Positions 1 to 8,126 of a stretch of DNA of 64,000 nucleotides are shown piece after piece; within the stretch, counting starts at the first letter, position 1; every line of letters begins with the position of its first letter. Source of the stretch: Paenibacillus endophyticus (GTDB lineage: Bacteria > Bacillota > Bacilli > Paenibacillales > Paenibacillaceae); assembly GCF_014192395.1 (NCBI RefSeq), contig NZ_JACHXW010000001.1, positions 590,028-654,027 on the forward strand, given 5' to 3'. The notes under the pieces are model-generated. The model ran no database searches. It saw only the letters and a program-made list of their open reading frames with translations, and was not told where the DNA came from. A program made the position numbers and the translations under genes.

Positions 1-1
1 C

Positions 2-2395
2 CACAATCCTGACAATAATCATTGGTCTCTGCTAGAGCGCAGCGGATATTTAAGACTGACTACAGGGAAAAAAGCGGTTTCTCTTCTAGAAGCCCGAAAT
101 ACACTCACGCAAAGGACGTCTGGTCCGGAAAGCTCTGGAAGCGTTGCGCTGGATGTCAGTCATATGAAGAACGGCGACTACGCCGGACTTGGTGCTTTGC
201 AGAAAGAATACGGATTTGTTGGGGTGAAAATGGCAGGCTCCTCGAAATCCATTGTGATGGTGGATGGCAGTACGGGTGCGGCTGTGGAAGCAGCAAGCGT
301 TCCCTTTACAGCAGATCACGTTTACTTTAAAGTTGAGTTCGATTATAAAAACCAGACAGATAAGGCTTATTTTTATTACAGTTTGAATGGGACAGAATGG
401 ACCGCTATCGGGCACACCCTGCAAATGCATTACACGCTGCCGCATTTTATGGGTTATCGGTTCGCGTTGTTTAATTACGCAACCAAAACAACAGGCGGCT
501 ATGTCGATTTCGATTATTTCAGAGTCGATGACAAAATGACGGGCACGCAAGCTTATGAACAAATACGGAAAGCGTCCATGGATGAGGTTTCCGATGTAAT
601 CGGAGTCCCCAATACGGAGCTTGAGGTTCCTTTAAGAATGGAAACGCTTCCTACAGGTCCATATTCATTGCTTACCTCCTCGTTTAACATTCCGGAAAAC
701 CTTTCCGTAACGGGAGTCGAGTTTAACGTTGACAATATAGTGGGTACACCTTCCTTTACTTACAACGGAAATAGGCTGCAAATTAAGATTTCAGGCTCAG
801 CGGTTAATTTCATTCATAAAGATAATGATTTGTTGGCAACGATTAAGCTGCAGGTTAAAGAATTCGTTCCTAAAGATCAAACGGTGGTCATTCAGACTGA
901 TTATATTCAAGTCGAGGGTGGGAATGTCGGATTCAATGTCCAAGAGGCTGTTGCAAAGATCGGTTTAAAACAGTTGGATACGGATTCCATTGTCAAGGTT
1001 CCCGGTTATGCCAACCCGCTTATGGATCATAAATTGGGAGCAGATCCGTTTGCAATGACGTATAACGGAAGAGTTTACGTTTATATGTCAAGCGATGACT
1101 ATGAATATGATGGTAACGGAAATATCAAAGATAATTCATTCAGCAATCTGAACCGAGTATTCGTTATTTCCTCGGATGATATGGTGAACTGGACAGATCA
1201 CGGAGCCATTCCGGTAGCTGGATCTGCGGGTATTGCCAAATGGGCCAGCTTCTCATGGGCTCCCGCAGCGGCACATAAACAAATCGATGGGAAAGACAAG
1301 TTTTTTCTGTATTTCGCAAATGGCGCAGGCGGTATTGGCGTGCTAACAGCAGACAGCCCAATTGGTCCATGGACCGACCCCATCGGGAAAGCGCTGATTA
1401 CCGGCAATACGCCAGGTGTACCAGGAGTTGTATGGTTATTTGATCCAGCCGTATTGGTTGATGATGACGGTAAAGGTTATCTTTATTTCGGCGGCGGGAT
1501 ACCTGGAGGCAACAATCCATCGCAGGATCAAGTAGCAAATCCAAAAACAGGCAGAGTTATTCAACTGGGTGATGATATGGTATCAACGCTTGGCGAAGCC
1601 CAATTAATCGATGCCCCGTTCCTGTTTGAGGATTCCGGCATTCATAAGTATAACGGCAAATATTATTACTCCTATTGCTCTAATTTTGCCGGAACACATC
1701 CGGAGGGTACGCCGCCTCCTGGCGAGATAGCCTATATGGTAAGCGACAATCCGATGGGCCCGTTTACTTACGTTGCTCCGATTTTGAAAAACCCATTTGA
1801 ATTTTTTGGAGTGGGGGGCAATAATCATCATGCGATATTTGAATTCAAAGACCAGTGGTATATCGTGTACCATGCACAAACCGTTAGCAAAGCACTTCAT
1901 GGAGACGGGAAAGGCTATCGTTCTCCACATATCAACAAAGTAACGCTTTATGAAAACGGATTAATTAGAGACATCAAAGGGGATATGGAAGGTGTAGGCC
2001 AGATTGCAAGCCTTGATCCTTACAAGAGAACCGAAGCAGAAACAATCGCATGGCATGCAGGTATCCTTACTGAAAAATCAAATTCGCCTGGCGGTCAGGT
2101 TGAAAGCAACAATCTTCATGTTACGGATATTCATAACGGAGACTGGCTTGCAGTAGCGAGTGCTGATTTCGGAGATAACGGCGCTGTTTCTTTTGAAGCA
2201 AATGTTGAAGCCGCTCTTGGAGGAACGATTGAGATTCGCTTAGACAGTCCAATCGGCGAAGTGATTGGCACTCTTGAAGCAGCTCCAGTGAATGGTCATA
2301 AAGAATGGCGGTTGTTGCAAACGGATGTTGCTCAGGTCAAAGGTATCATCATCTATTCTTTATTTTCAAAGGGACCGGTACGGGCAGCCTTATGA
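2..2395 (+). CDS. SLH-anchored GH43 arabinofuranosidase/xylosidase, 5'-partial and frameshifted (N-terminal part)
   Basis: The reading frame is open from base 2, so the gene begins outside the window; the ATG at 164 lies inside a domain and is not the start. In order: a GH43-associated beta-sandwich (about 2-540, with HNPDNNHWSLLER and LLEARNTLTQR typical of beta-xylosidase C-terminal domains), a cohesin-like sandwich (about 590-960), a five-bladed GH43 catalytic domain (about 1000-1990; GADPF with the likely catalytic base Asp near 1043, WLFDPAVL near 1430, and LFEDSGIHK near 1625 with the likely acid Glu), then a CBM6-like domain from about 2030. A first GH43 domain probably lies upstream of the window. 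The frame ends at 2395 inside the CBM6 domain because of a one-base shift near 2347, and the domain continues in the next frame. Family knowledge suggests release of arabinose or xylose from arabinoxylan or arabinan at the cell surface. The exact substrate is inferred. Confidence 0.85.
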   Translation, partial: HNPDNNHWSLLERSGYLRLTTGKKAVSLLEARNTLTQRTSGPESSGSVALDVSHMKNGDYAGLGALQKEYGFVGVKMAGSSKSIVMVDGSTGAAVEAASVPFTADHVYFKVEFDYKNQTDKAYFYYSLNGTEWTAIGHTLQMHYTLPHFMGYRFALFNYATKTTGGYVDFDYFRVDDKMTGTQAYEQIRKASMDEVSDVIGVPNTELEVPLRMETLPTGPYSLLTSSFNIPENLSVTGVEFNVDNIVGTPSFTYNGNRLQIKISGSAVNFIHKDNDLLATIKLQVKEFVPKDQTVVIQTDYIQVEGGNVGFNVQEAVAKIGLKQLDTDSIVKVPGYANPLMDHKLGADPFAMTYNGRVYVYMSSDDYEYDGNGNIKDNSFSNLNRVFVISSDDMVNWTDHGAIPVAGSAGIAKWASFSWAPAAAHKQIDGKDKFFLYFANGAGGIGVLTADSPIGPWTDPIGKALITGNTPGVPGVVWLFDPAVLVDDDGKGYLYFGGGIPGGNNPSQDQVANPKTGRVIQLGDDMVSTLGEAQLIDAPFLFEDSGIHKYNGKYYYSYCSNFAGTHPEGTPPPGEIAYMVSDNPMGPFTYVAPILKNPFEFFGVGGNNHHAIFEFKDQWYIVYHAQTVSKALHGDGKGYRSPHINKVTLYENGLIRDIKGDMEGVGQIASLDPYKRTEAETIAWHAGILTEKSNSPGGQVESNNLHVTDIHNGDWLAVASADFGDNGAVSFEANVEAALGGTIEIRLDSPIGEVIGTLEAAPVNGHKEWRLLQTDVAQVKGIIIYSLFSKGPVRAAL

Positions 2396-4023
2396 ATATG
2401 GATTATTGGCAATTCAAAGAGGCCGACGCGGTACAGGAGGCCATTCCTGTGACATCGGTTAGTATAATCAGTGATGTCTCTTCACTAAAAGCGTCAACGC
2501 AATTGACGGTGGGGTCGGTCATTAATCCAGGGAATGCGACTAACCCAATCTATCAATGGACAGCAACTGAAGCAATAAGCATTATTGGTGAAAGCAACAA
2601 GGAAACCGTAACGATCAAAGGCGTTTCAGCCGGCAAAGGCAAGCTTTCATTAACAGTCGCTGCTGGCGGCGCTGCGAAGCAAGTCGAAACGGAATTTACC
2701 GTAACAGCTTCAGGCAGTTCCGGCAGTGATGGGGGACATACAACGCCTACGCCTGGGGTTACGGGTGAAAAAGAGGCTGAAATTCTGATTAACGGAAAAG
2801 CAGAACATGCAGGAACAGTACTGAAGTCTGAAAGGAACGGACAGACGGTTGCGACGATTTCGCTTAACCAGCAGAAGCTGGAGCAATGGCTGAACTCGGA
2901 AAAGGAGCAGGCAGTCATTACTCTTTCGTTCCATTCTGATTCGAACATCGTTATCGGACAGTTAAACGCTCATATGCTCAAGAACATGGCCGATAAGAAA
3001 GCAGTTATTGAATTAAAGACGGATCAAGCATCCTATACCATTCCTACAAAGCTGATTGATATTCATGAAATCTTGGAGCAGCTTGGTACGTCGACGTCAC
3101 TGACAGATCTCATGATTGAGTTTGAAATTGGCGATTCGTCTCCTGAGATGGATAAAGCCGCCAAGAAAGCAGCAGAGAAATCAGACTTTAACATCGCTGC
3201 ATCGCCCCTTGACTTTAAAATGACGGTCATCAGCGGGGCCGCTCGTACGGAAATAACAAAGTTTAGCGCTTATGTACAACGGATGCTAGCTATTCCTGCA
3301 GGAGTTAACCCGGATCAAATGACAACGGCTATTGTCGTTGCGGCGGATGGAACTTTCCAGCAGGTGCCTACGAAGATGCTGTTCAAGGACGGTAAGCATT
3401 ACGCAATGGCAAATAGCTTGACGAACGGCACCTTTGTGCTAGTCTCTCATCAAGCATCGTTCACAGATGTCGCCATGCATTGGGCAGAAAAGGCTATAAT
3501 TGAACTTGGTTCACGGATGGTGATTAGTGGTACAGGGGATGGACGATACAGTCCGGACAGGGAAATTACACGGGCTGAATTTGCTGCTATTGTCGTACGC
3601 GGGTTGGGTTTGAAGCCGGAGAGCGACACGGTGTCGTTCTTAGACGTGCAGCATGAAGATTGGTACAGCAGCGCAGTTGCCACGGCTTATTCCTATAAGC
3701 TTATCAATGGCTTCGAGGATGGAAGCTTTAACCCTCAGGATAAAATCACAAGAGAACAAGCCATGGTTATCATTGCGAAAGCAATGGAATTAACCGGGCT
3801 GAAGGCGACGCTTAATAATCAGGATTCAGCTGCCGTTCTGCTCCCTTACAAAGATGCGGTTTCAGCCTCAAGCTGGGCGAAGGAAGCCATTGCGGATAAT
3901 ATTCAAGCCGGAATCGTATCCGGTAGAAACGCATCAACGCTGGCTCCGAAAGCTTTCATGACAAGAGCTGAGGTTGCCGCAATTGTAGAGCAGCTGTTGA
4001 AGAAGTCTGGTTTGTACCTTTAA
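2305..4023 (+). CDS. C-terminal part of the frameshifted GH43 enzyme: CBM6 end, Ig-like domain, three SLH repeats
   Basis: This frame carries the end of the CBM6 domain (FIFKGTGTGSLMNMDYW, about 2350-2415), a Big2-like Ig domain (about 2450-2705), a Ser/Gly/Thr-rich linker (about 2710-2760), an unassigned domain of about 230 residues, and three SLH repeats (about 3460-3610, 3640-3790 and 3850-4010; each has the DxxxHW...RAE pattern, for example ITRAEFAAIV). SLH repeats bind pyruvylated secondary wall polymer and keep the enzyme on the cell surface. The ATG at 2305 is only the first start in this frame. Reading is continuous with the upstream frame if one base, most simply a C, is restored after 2347, giving GIHHLFFIFKG. 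So this is either a true frameshift mutation or a sequencing error, not an independent gene. Confidence 0.8.
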   Translation: MAVVANGCCSGQRYHHLFFIFKGTGTGSLMNMDYWQFKEADAVQEAIPVTSVSIISDVSSLKASTQLTVGSVINPGNATNPIYQWTATEAISIIGESNKETVTIKGVSAGKGKLSLTVAAGGAAKQVETEFTVTASGSSGSDGGHTTPTPGVTGEKEAEILINGKAEHAGTVLKSERNGQTVATISLNQQKLEQWLNSEKEQAVITLSFHSDSNIVIGQLNAHMLKNMADKKAVIELKTDQASYTIPTKLIDIHEILEQLGTSTSLTDLMIEFEIGDSSPEMDKAAKKAAEKSDFNIAASPLDFKMTVISGAARTEITKFSAYVQRMLAIPAGVNPDQMTTAIVVAADGTFQQVPTKMLFKDGKHYAMANSLTNGTFVLVSHQASFTDVAMHWAEKAIIELGSRMVISGTGDGRYSPDREITRAEFAAIVVRGLGLKPESDTVSFLDVQHEDWYSSAVATAYSYKLINGFEDGSFNPQDKITREQAMVIIAKAMELTGLKATLNNQDSAAVLLPYKDAVSASSWAKEAIADNIQAGIVSGRNASTLAPKAFMTRAEVAAIVEQLLKKSGLYL

Positions 4024-4052
4024 ATATTGTTCCGATCGCCATTGCTTAGGGA

Positions 4053-4071
4053 TTTCTAGAAATTTCTAGAA
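4053..4071. repeat. Tandem TTTCTAGAA repeat downstream of the GH43 gene
   Basis: TTTCTAGAA occurs at 4053-4061 and again at 4063-4071, a 10-bp period; each copy contains the palindrome TTCTAGAA. It lies 30 bases after the stop codon, between two convergent genes. No function is assigned. The rest of 4024-4185 shows no convincing gene; a 36-codon open stretch ending near 4177 is unrecognised and may be debris. Confidence 0.4.
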
Positions 4072-4185
4072 TCAACGAGGAAAGGTTGAAAGCCCTTCAC
4101 GAAATGAAAGCGGACGCTTCTCCAGAATCATTTCAATGCTCCGTTTTCCACCATTTGCTAAGGAAAGGCAGCAAGTGACCAAGTT

Positions 4186-4227
4186 CAAAAAAAGCGGTGC
4201 AGGGATAGCCCTCTGCACCGCTTTTTC
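4186..4227. terminator. Bidirectional rho-independent terminator
   Basis: The stem AGCGGTGCAG (4193-4202) pairs perfectly with CTGCACCGCT (4213-4222) and is flanked by an A-run on the left and a T-run on the right, so it can end both the rightward GH43 gene and the leftward permease operon that converge here. Confidence 0.85.
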
Positions 4228-4293
4228 ATTGGATTTTATTCGTATTTCTGATTGGATTTCGAAAGACTGGGCTTCCTTGAATGGCCTTTTGCT

Positions 4294-5214
4294 TTAGCCT
4301 TTTACCCCGCCAACGACCATCCCTTTGACAAAATACTTTTGCAGAAACGGATAGACCATAATAATGGGCACACTGGCTACAATCGTCATCGTTGCGCGAA
4401 CCGAAGTTGGCGTAACCGCCGTTACATTTCCCTGCGCATTAGCAAAGGCATCTCCCGCCGAGCCGCCTGAGCTGGTCGTAGCGCTTGATGTGGACAACAC
4501 CTTCATCAATTCGTACTGCAAGGTACTTAGATTCGGCCGTGAAGAGTTGTATAAGAATACGTCAAACCAGGAGTTCCACTGGGATACCGCTACGAACAAA
4601 GACACCGTAGCAAGAGCGGGAACGGTAAGCGGGAGCACAATACGCATAAATGTGGTAAAGTCTCCGGCGCCATCGATTTTAGCCGACTCCATGATCCCCT
4701 CCGGCAAACCTTCAATGAAGGAACGTATAACAATCATATTAAACACGCCGATAATGCCCGGGATAATGTATACCCAGAAGCTGTTCAACAATCCAAGCTC
4801 TTTGGTCAGCAGGTAGCTTGGAATCAAGCCACCGCTGAAATACATCGTGAAAATGAAGGTAATCGCTACAAACTTCTTCAATGCATATTCAGGACGGCTG
4901 ATCGTATAAGCCAGCATCGCCGTACAAAACACGGAGATGACCGTCCCGATAATCGTCCGCGCCGCGGAGATAAAGGTCGCATAAAACACATTGGACTCGT
5001 TAAACACATATTCAAAATTTCTTAGCGTCCATTCGCGCGGCCAAACATAAATGCTGCCTCGAATCGAATCATTCGCATCGTTAAACGACAAAGCAAACAT
5101 ATTCAAGAAGGGGTAGAGGGTCACAATGATTAGGAAAATCATAAAAATGATGTTGCACACGTCGAAAATTTTATCGCCTATCGAAAAATTCCGAGCTGAT
5201 TTGGCTTGTTCCAC
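4294..5214 (-). CDS. Sugar ABC transporter permease, LplC/YtcP type
   Basis: This 306-residue inner-membrane permease of the carbohydrate uptake-1 (CUT1) family has six predicted membrane segments, starting near residue 20. The EAA loop reads ESAKIDGAGDFTTFMRIVLP, which contacts the ATPase. The C-terminus (PFLQKYFVKGMVVGGVKG) is the usual LplC/YtcP tail. The GTG start is chosen because AAAGGAGG lies eight bases upstream. It is the last gene of a leftward set (regulator, kinase, binding protein, permease, permease) and follows the partner permease by 19 bases. No ATPase gene is nearby, so a shared MsmX-type ATPase elsewhere probably energises it. The substrate is probably an oligosaccharide, but this is not readable from the sequence. 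Confidence 0.9.
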   Translation of the reverse strand: MEQAKSARNFSIGDKIFDVCNIIFMIFLIIVTLYPFLNMFALSFNDANDSIRGSIYVWPREWTLRNFEYVFNESNVFYATFISAARTIIGTVISVFCTAMLAYTISRPEYALKKFVAITFIFTMYFSGGLIPSYLLTKELGLLNSFWVYIIPGIIGVFNMIVIRSFIEGLPEGIMESAKIDGAGDFTTFMRIVLPLTVPALATVSLFVAVSQWNSWFDVFLYNSSRPNLSTLQYELMKVLSTSSATTSSGGSAGDAFANAQGNVTAVTPTSVRATMTIVASVPIIMVYPFLQKYFVKGMVVGGVKG

Positions 5215-5233
5215 AGCCTTAGCCTCCTTTCAA

Positions 5234-6193
5234 TTAGTACAATCTGCTTTCGCCCATCCGTTTGGCAAGGTTGTTGGCGGCGATGAGGAAGATGAAGCTG
5301 ACCACGGTTTTAAACATACCGGCTGCGGTCGCCAAGCCAAAGTTATTCATTTGCATGCCGTATTTCAAGACGAATATGTCCAAATTTTCCGAGAATTCAA
5401 CATTGATGCCGTTGCCAAGCAAGTATTGCGCTTCGAACCCGGACTCCAGAATATGACCCAGATTCATAATCAGCAAAATGACGATAACCGGCTTCATGCC
5501 TGGCAGCGTAACATGCCACATCCGTTGAAGGCGTGAAGCGCCATCCATTTCGGCCGCTTCATACTGAGTAGGGTCAATCGTCGTAATGGCGGCCAAATAA
5601 ATGATCGTGTTCCAGCCGACATTTTTCCATACTTCCGTTACTCCGAGAATCCCCCAGAAATATTCGCCTACCCCCAACCAGAGAATAGGATGATCGATGA
5701 GCTGCAATCGGAGCAGCAGCACATTGACAATACCTTCGGGGGCCAGCGCGGTTTGCACGATATTAGCTGCGACTACCCATGAAATAAAATGCGGCAAGTA
5801 GCTGATCGTCTGAACCGCACGCTTAAAGTAGACCTTGCGCAGTTCATTCAGCAGCAGAGCCAGCACGATGGCCGTTACAAACCCCAGCACCAGATTAATA
5901 GAGCTCATAACGAGCGTATTGCGCAGGACGAGATAAAACTGTTGTTCCTGGAACAAAGACCTGAAGTTATCCAGTCCGATCCAGGTTTGGTCGAATAAAT
6001 CCTTTGCCAATCTAAATTTTTGGAAAGCAATCGTCCATCCCCAGAGGGGAAGATATTTAAATATGACAACCCAGATGAGAAAGGGCAACGACATCAGCAT
6101 CAGCATTTTCTGTTTAGACAATGTTTTGAATAAGGTTCTCAGGCGCGAATCTTCAGAAGTCGATTTTGCCATCTGCACTGCATGTTTCTCCAC
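5234..6193 (-). CDS. Sugar ABC transporter permease, LplB type
   Basis: This 319-residue permease pairs with the downstream LplC-like one to form the translocation channel. The extended N-terminus, the region near residue 45 (FKYLPLWGWTIAFQKF) and the EAA loop YEAAEMDGASRLQRMWHVTL are hallmarks of LplB/YteP-type CUT1 permeases. The start is GTG, with AGGAG eight bases upstream. A hairpin in the 127-base gap separates it from the binding-protein gene, which probably lowers permease expression relative to the binding protein. Confidence 0.9.
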   Translation of the reverse strand: MEKHAVQMAKSTSEDSRLRTLFKTLSKQKMLMLMSLPFLIWVVIFKYLPLWGWTIAFQKFRLAKDLFDQTWIGLDNFRSLFQEQQFYLVLRNTLVMSSINLVLGFVTAIVLALLLNELRKVYFKRAVQTISYLPHFISWVVAANIVQTALAPEGIVNVLLLRLQLIDHPILWLGVGEYFWGILGVTEVWKNVGWNTIIYLAAITTIDPTQYEAAEMDGASRLQRMWHVTLPGMKPVIVILLIMNLGHILESGFEAQYLLGNGINVEFSENLDIFVLKYGMQMNNFGLATAAGMFKTVVSFIFLIAANNLAKRMGESRLY

Positions 6194-6251
6194 CGATTCG
6201 TCTCCTTTCCGGCTAAAACTGTCTCTCTCTAAACAAGTAACAAGTGTAGAA

Positions 6252-6289
6252 GGGAAAAGTGAAGTGAAGTGGATTCACTTTACTTCCCC
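6252..6289 (-). terminator. Intra-operon hairpin between binding-protein and permease genes
   Basis: On the minus strand AAGTAAAGTGAA and TTCACTTCACTT form a 12-bp stem with one mismatch, flanked by GGG/CCC pairs. It lies just after the stop codon of the binding-protein gene and has only a weak T-run, which fits an attenuator or 3'-end stabiliser rather than a full terminator. Comparable hairpins occur at the same junction in the other three sugar importers of this window. Confidence 0.55.
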
Positions 6290-6320
6290 CGTTTCATTAT
6301 CAAAATTCAGAAACTGTTCA

Positions 6321-8003
6321 TTACCAATTTCCTGCGATACGTTCCTTCACCTTAGAGGTTATAAATTGTTCAAAGTCTGCAGGCTTCAACTTATTAAACT
6401 CTGCGAGATAGTCATTCCAAATGGATTCGAAATCCGCTTCAGAGGAAAACACCATTTTAGGATAGTATTTTTGCTGGAGATCTCCTGCTTTCTGATTGAA
6501 GATTTGCTCTGGTGAACCTTGTTCTTTCTCGATGCTCCAGGCAGGGTACCATGGGCGCTCCACCGGCTCAGCGTAGAAATCGGAGAAGGTCTTCAAGCCG
6601 TAGGCTTTAAGCAAGGCTAGATCGCCATCTGTGTAATTGACCTCAGCTACTTCCGGTTGGCTGGTAGGCAAATGGGCGTTACCGTCCTCGTAAAGCGAGT
6701 TGTTGCCGTACCTCGGCCACTCATAATCGAAATAAGCCCAACCGTATTTACGTTTAAATTCATTGTCGTTGCGGTTGGCGAGCTGCTCTTTGCTCATAAC
6801 GAAACGGCCTTCTTCATTCACCGAATAGGTGACATCTTTCTCACCCCATTGAATGAGCTTCTGATTCTCTTCAGACAACAGGTTATCCCAATATTTAATG
6901 ATGCGTATCGGATCCTCAGCGCTCACAGTAATTCCGAGCCCGCGGTTGTTGACGAATGAAGGAGGATCAATATAGGCATCAGTAGTATTTTCATCGAAGA
7001 CAATAGGAAGCGCCACGTAACGCAGATCATCATTACCCGCCGCTTTCAGGTTGTTCGTCGCATCGCCTATCTGCCAAGAATAGTTGACATATCCAAGTAC
7101 TCGTCCAGATGTAAGTTTGGCAAGATACTGGTCTTTATTAGCAGTAAAGGTCTCCGGATCAAGCAAGCTTTTCCGGTTCATTTCGTTTAATGCGGCAAGC
7201 CATCGCTTCTCATAATCAGTTCCCATATAAAGCTTGGCTTCTTGTGTCTTCATGTCAACCATAACGTTGCCATCGTTCGGATATCCGGCTAGATGCATCG
7301 GTTGATTGGTAATCGTGAAAAACTCTCCAGCTGTGCCGGCAAAGGTCAGGAAGCCAATAGTGCCTTTTCCGTCTACGGAAGGGTATTTGGCTTGATACTG
7401 CTCGATTAGATCAAAATATTGATCAAGCGTTTTCACTTCCGGATAGCCAAATTCTTTCAGTACGCGTCGCTGCATCCAAAACGTACTGGTCGCGTCCGGC
7501 TCCTTCAAATAGCCGTTTACATTGGCGGTGAAAGGCAGAATGTAGATGTTGCCGTCCTCATTCGTAATCTTGTCCATGTAGTCGCCGTATACACGCTTAA
7601 TGTTAGGAGCATACTTTTCGATCAGATCATTAAGCGGAATGAATGCACCTGCATCCGTAAGCTTCGAAAGCTCGCTTACCGGAGAAATGACATCAGGGTA
7701 ATCACCGCCGGCAATCATAACGCCGGACTTGGTACTAGCATCTCCTACAACATACTCCATTTTCCAGTCTACACCTGTCTGCTCCTGGAGAATCTTGCCG
7801 ATGGTCGTGTTGCTGGCAATTACGTCTTTATTCGTACCGAATGCGAAGTAATCGTAGCTTACCGGGTCTGTACTGACCTCTCCATTCGTTCTGCCTGTTT
7901 CCGTATTGCTTCCTTTTGGCTCATTATTCGAGCAGCCAGCAAGGATGAATGTCGCAGCCGTTATTACGGCTAGGCTCGTTTGCAGCCATTTTTTCTTGCG
8001 CAT
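6321..8003 (-). CDS. Extracellular sugar-binding lipoprotein, LplA type
   Basis: This 560-residue solute-binding protein belongs to the large (over 500 residues) LplA-like group typical of Paenibacillus. The start is set at ATG 8003, with AAAGGGG just upstream; this gives a clean lipoprotein signal (MRKKKW..., lipobox LAGC, lipidated Cys24) followed by a Ser/Asn/Thr-rich linker. The mature protein has the type-1 extracellular binding-protein layout and Trp/Tyr-rich loops suited to stacking on sugars. It should capture oligosaccharides for the LplB/LplC pair downstream. It has its own promoter region (8004-8126) between it and the kinase gene. Confidence 0.9.
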   Translation of the reverse strand: MRKKKWLQTSLAVITAATFILAGCSNNEPKGSNTETGRTNGEVSTDPVSYDYFAFGTNKDVIASNTTIGKILQEQTGVDWKMEYVVGDASTKSGVMIAGGDYPDVISPVSELSKLTDAGAFIPLNDLIEKYAPNIKRVYGDYMDKITNEDGNIYILPFTANVNGYLKEPDATSTFWMQRRVLKEFGYPEVKTLDQYFDLIEQYQAKYPSVDGKGTIGFLTFAGTAGEFFTITNQPMHLAGYPNDGNVMVDMKTQEAKLYMGTDYEKRWLAALNEMNRKSLLDPETFTANKDQYLAKLTSGRVLGYVNYSWQIGDATNNLKAAGNDDLRYVALPIVFDENTTDAYIDPPSFVNNRGLGITVSAEDPIRIIKYWDNLLSEENQKLIQWGEKDVTYSVNEEGRFVMSKEQLANRNDNEFKRKYGWAYFDYEWPRYGNNSLYEDGNAHLPTSQPEVAEVNYTDGDLALLKAYGLKTFSDFYAEPVERPWYPAWSIEKEQGSPEQIFNQKAGDLQQKYYPKMVFSSEADFESIWNDYLAEFNKLKPADFEQFITSKVKERIAGNW

Positions 8004-8032
8004 TGCTGTATCCCCTTTCTCTATCAAAGTAT

Positions 8033-8051
8033 TGTAAGCACTTTCAGTATA
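8033..8051 (-). promoter_or_regulatory. -10 box fused to a cre-like site before the binding-protein gene
   Basis: On the minus strand TATACT (8051-8046) is a near-consensus -10 box. Its last T begins TGAAAGTGCTTACA (8046-8033), which matches the cre consensus TGWAANCGNTNWCA at all but one fixed position. No good -35 is visible at 17 bp, suggesting dependence on an activator such as the adjacent response regulator. The same arrangement is found at 11834-11852. CcpA-type catabolite repression is inferred. Confidence 0.5.
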
Positions 8052-8126
8052 GAAGAAAGCGTTTAATATTGTTATATAGCAAACCTTAGATCGGTCTTTG
8101 AATAATTAAGATCTTCTTTGGCATGT

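Noticed and set aside
22..330. 102-codon plus-strand open frame at the left edge
   Set aside because: It overlaps the GH43 reading frame, which is open from base 2 and has clear family motifs; this one is a shadow.
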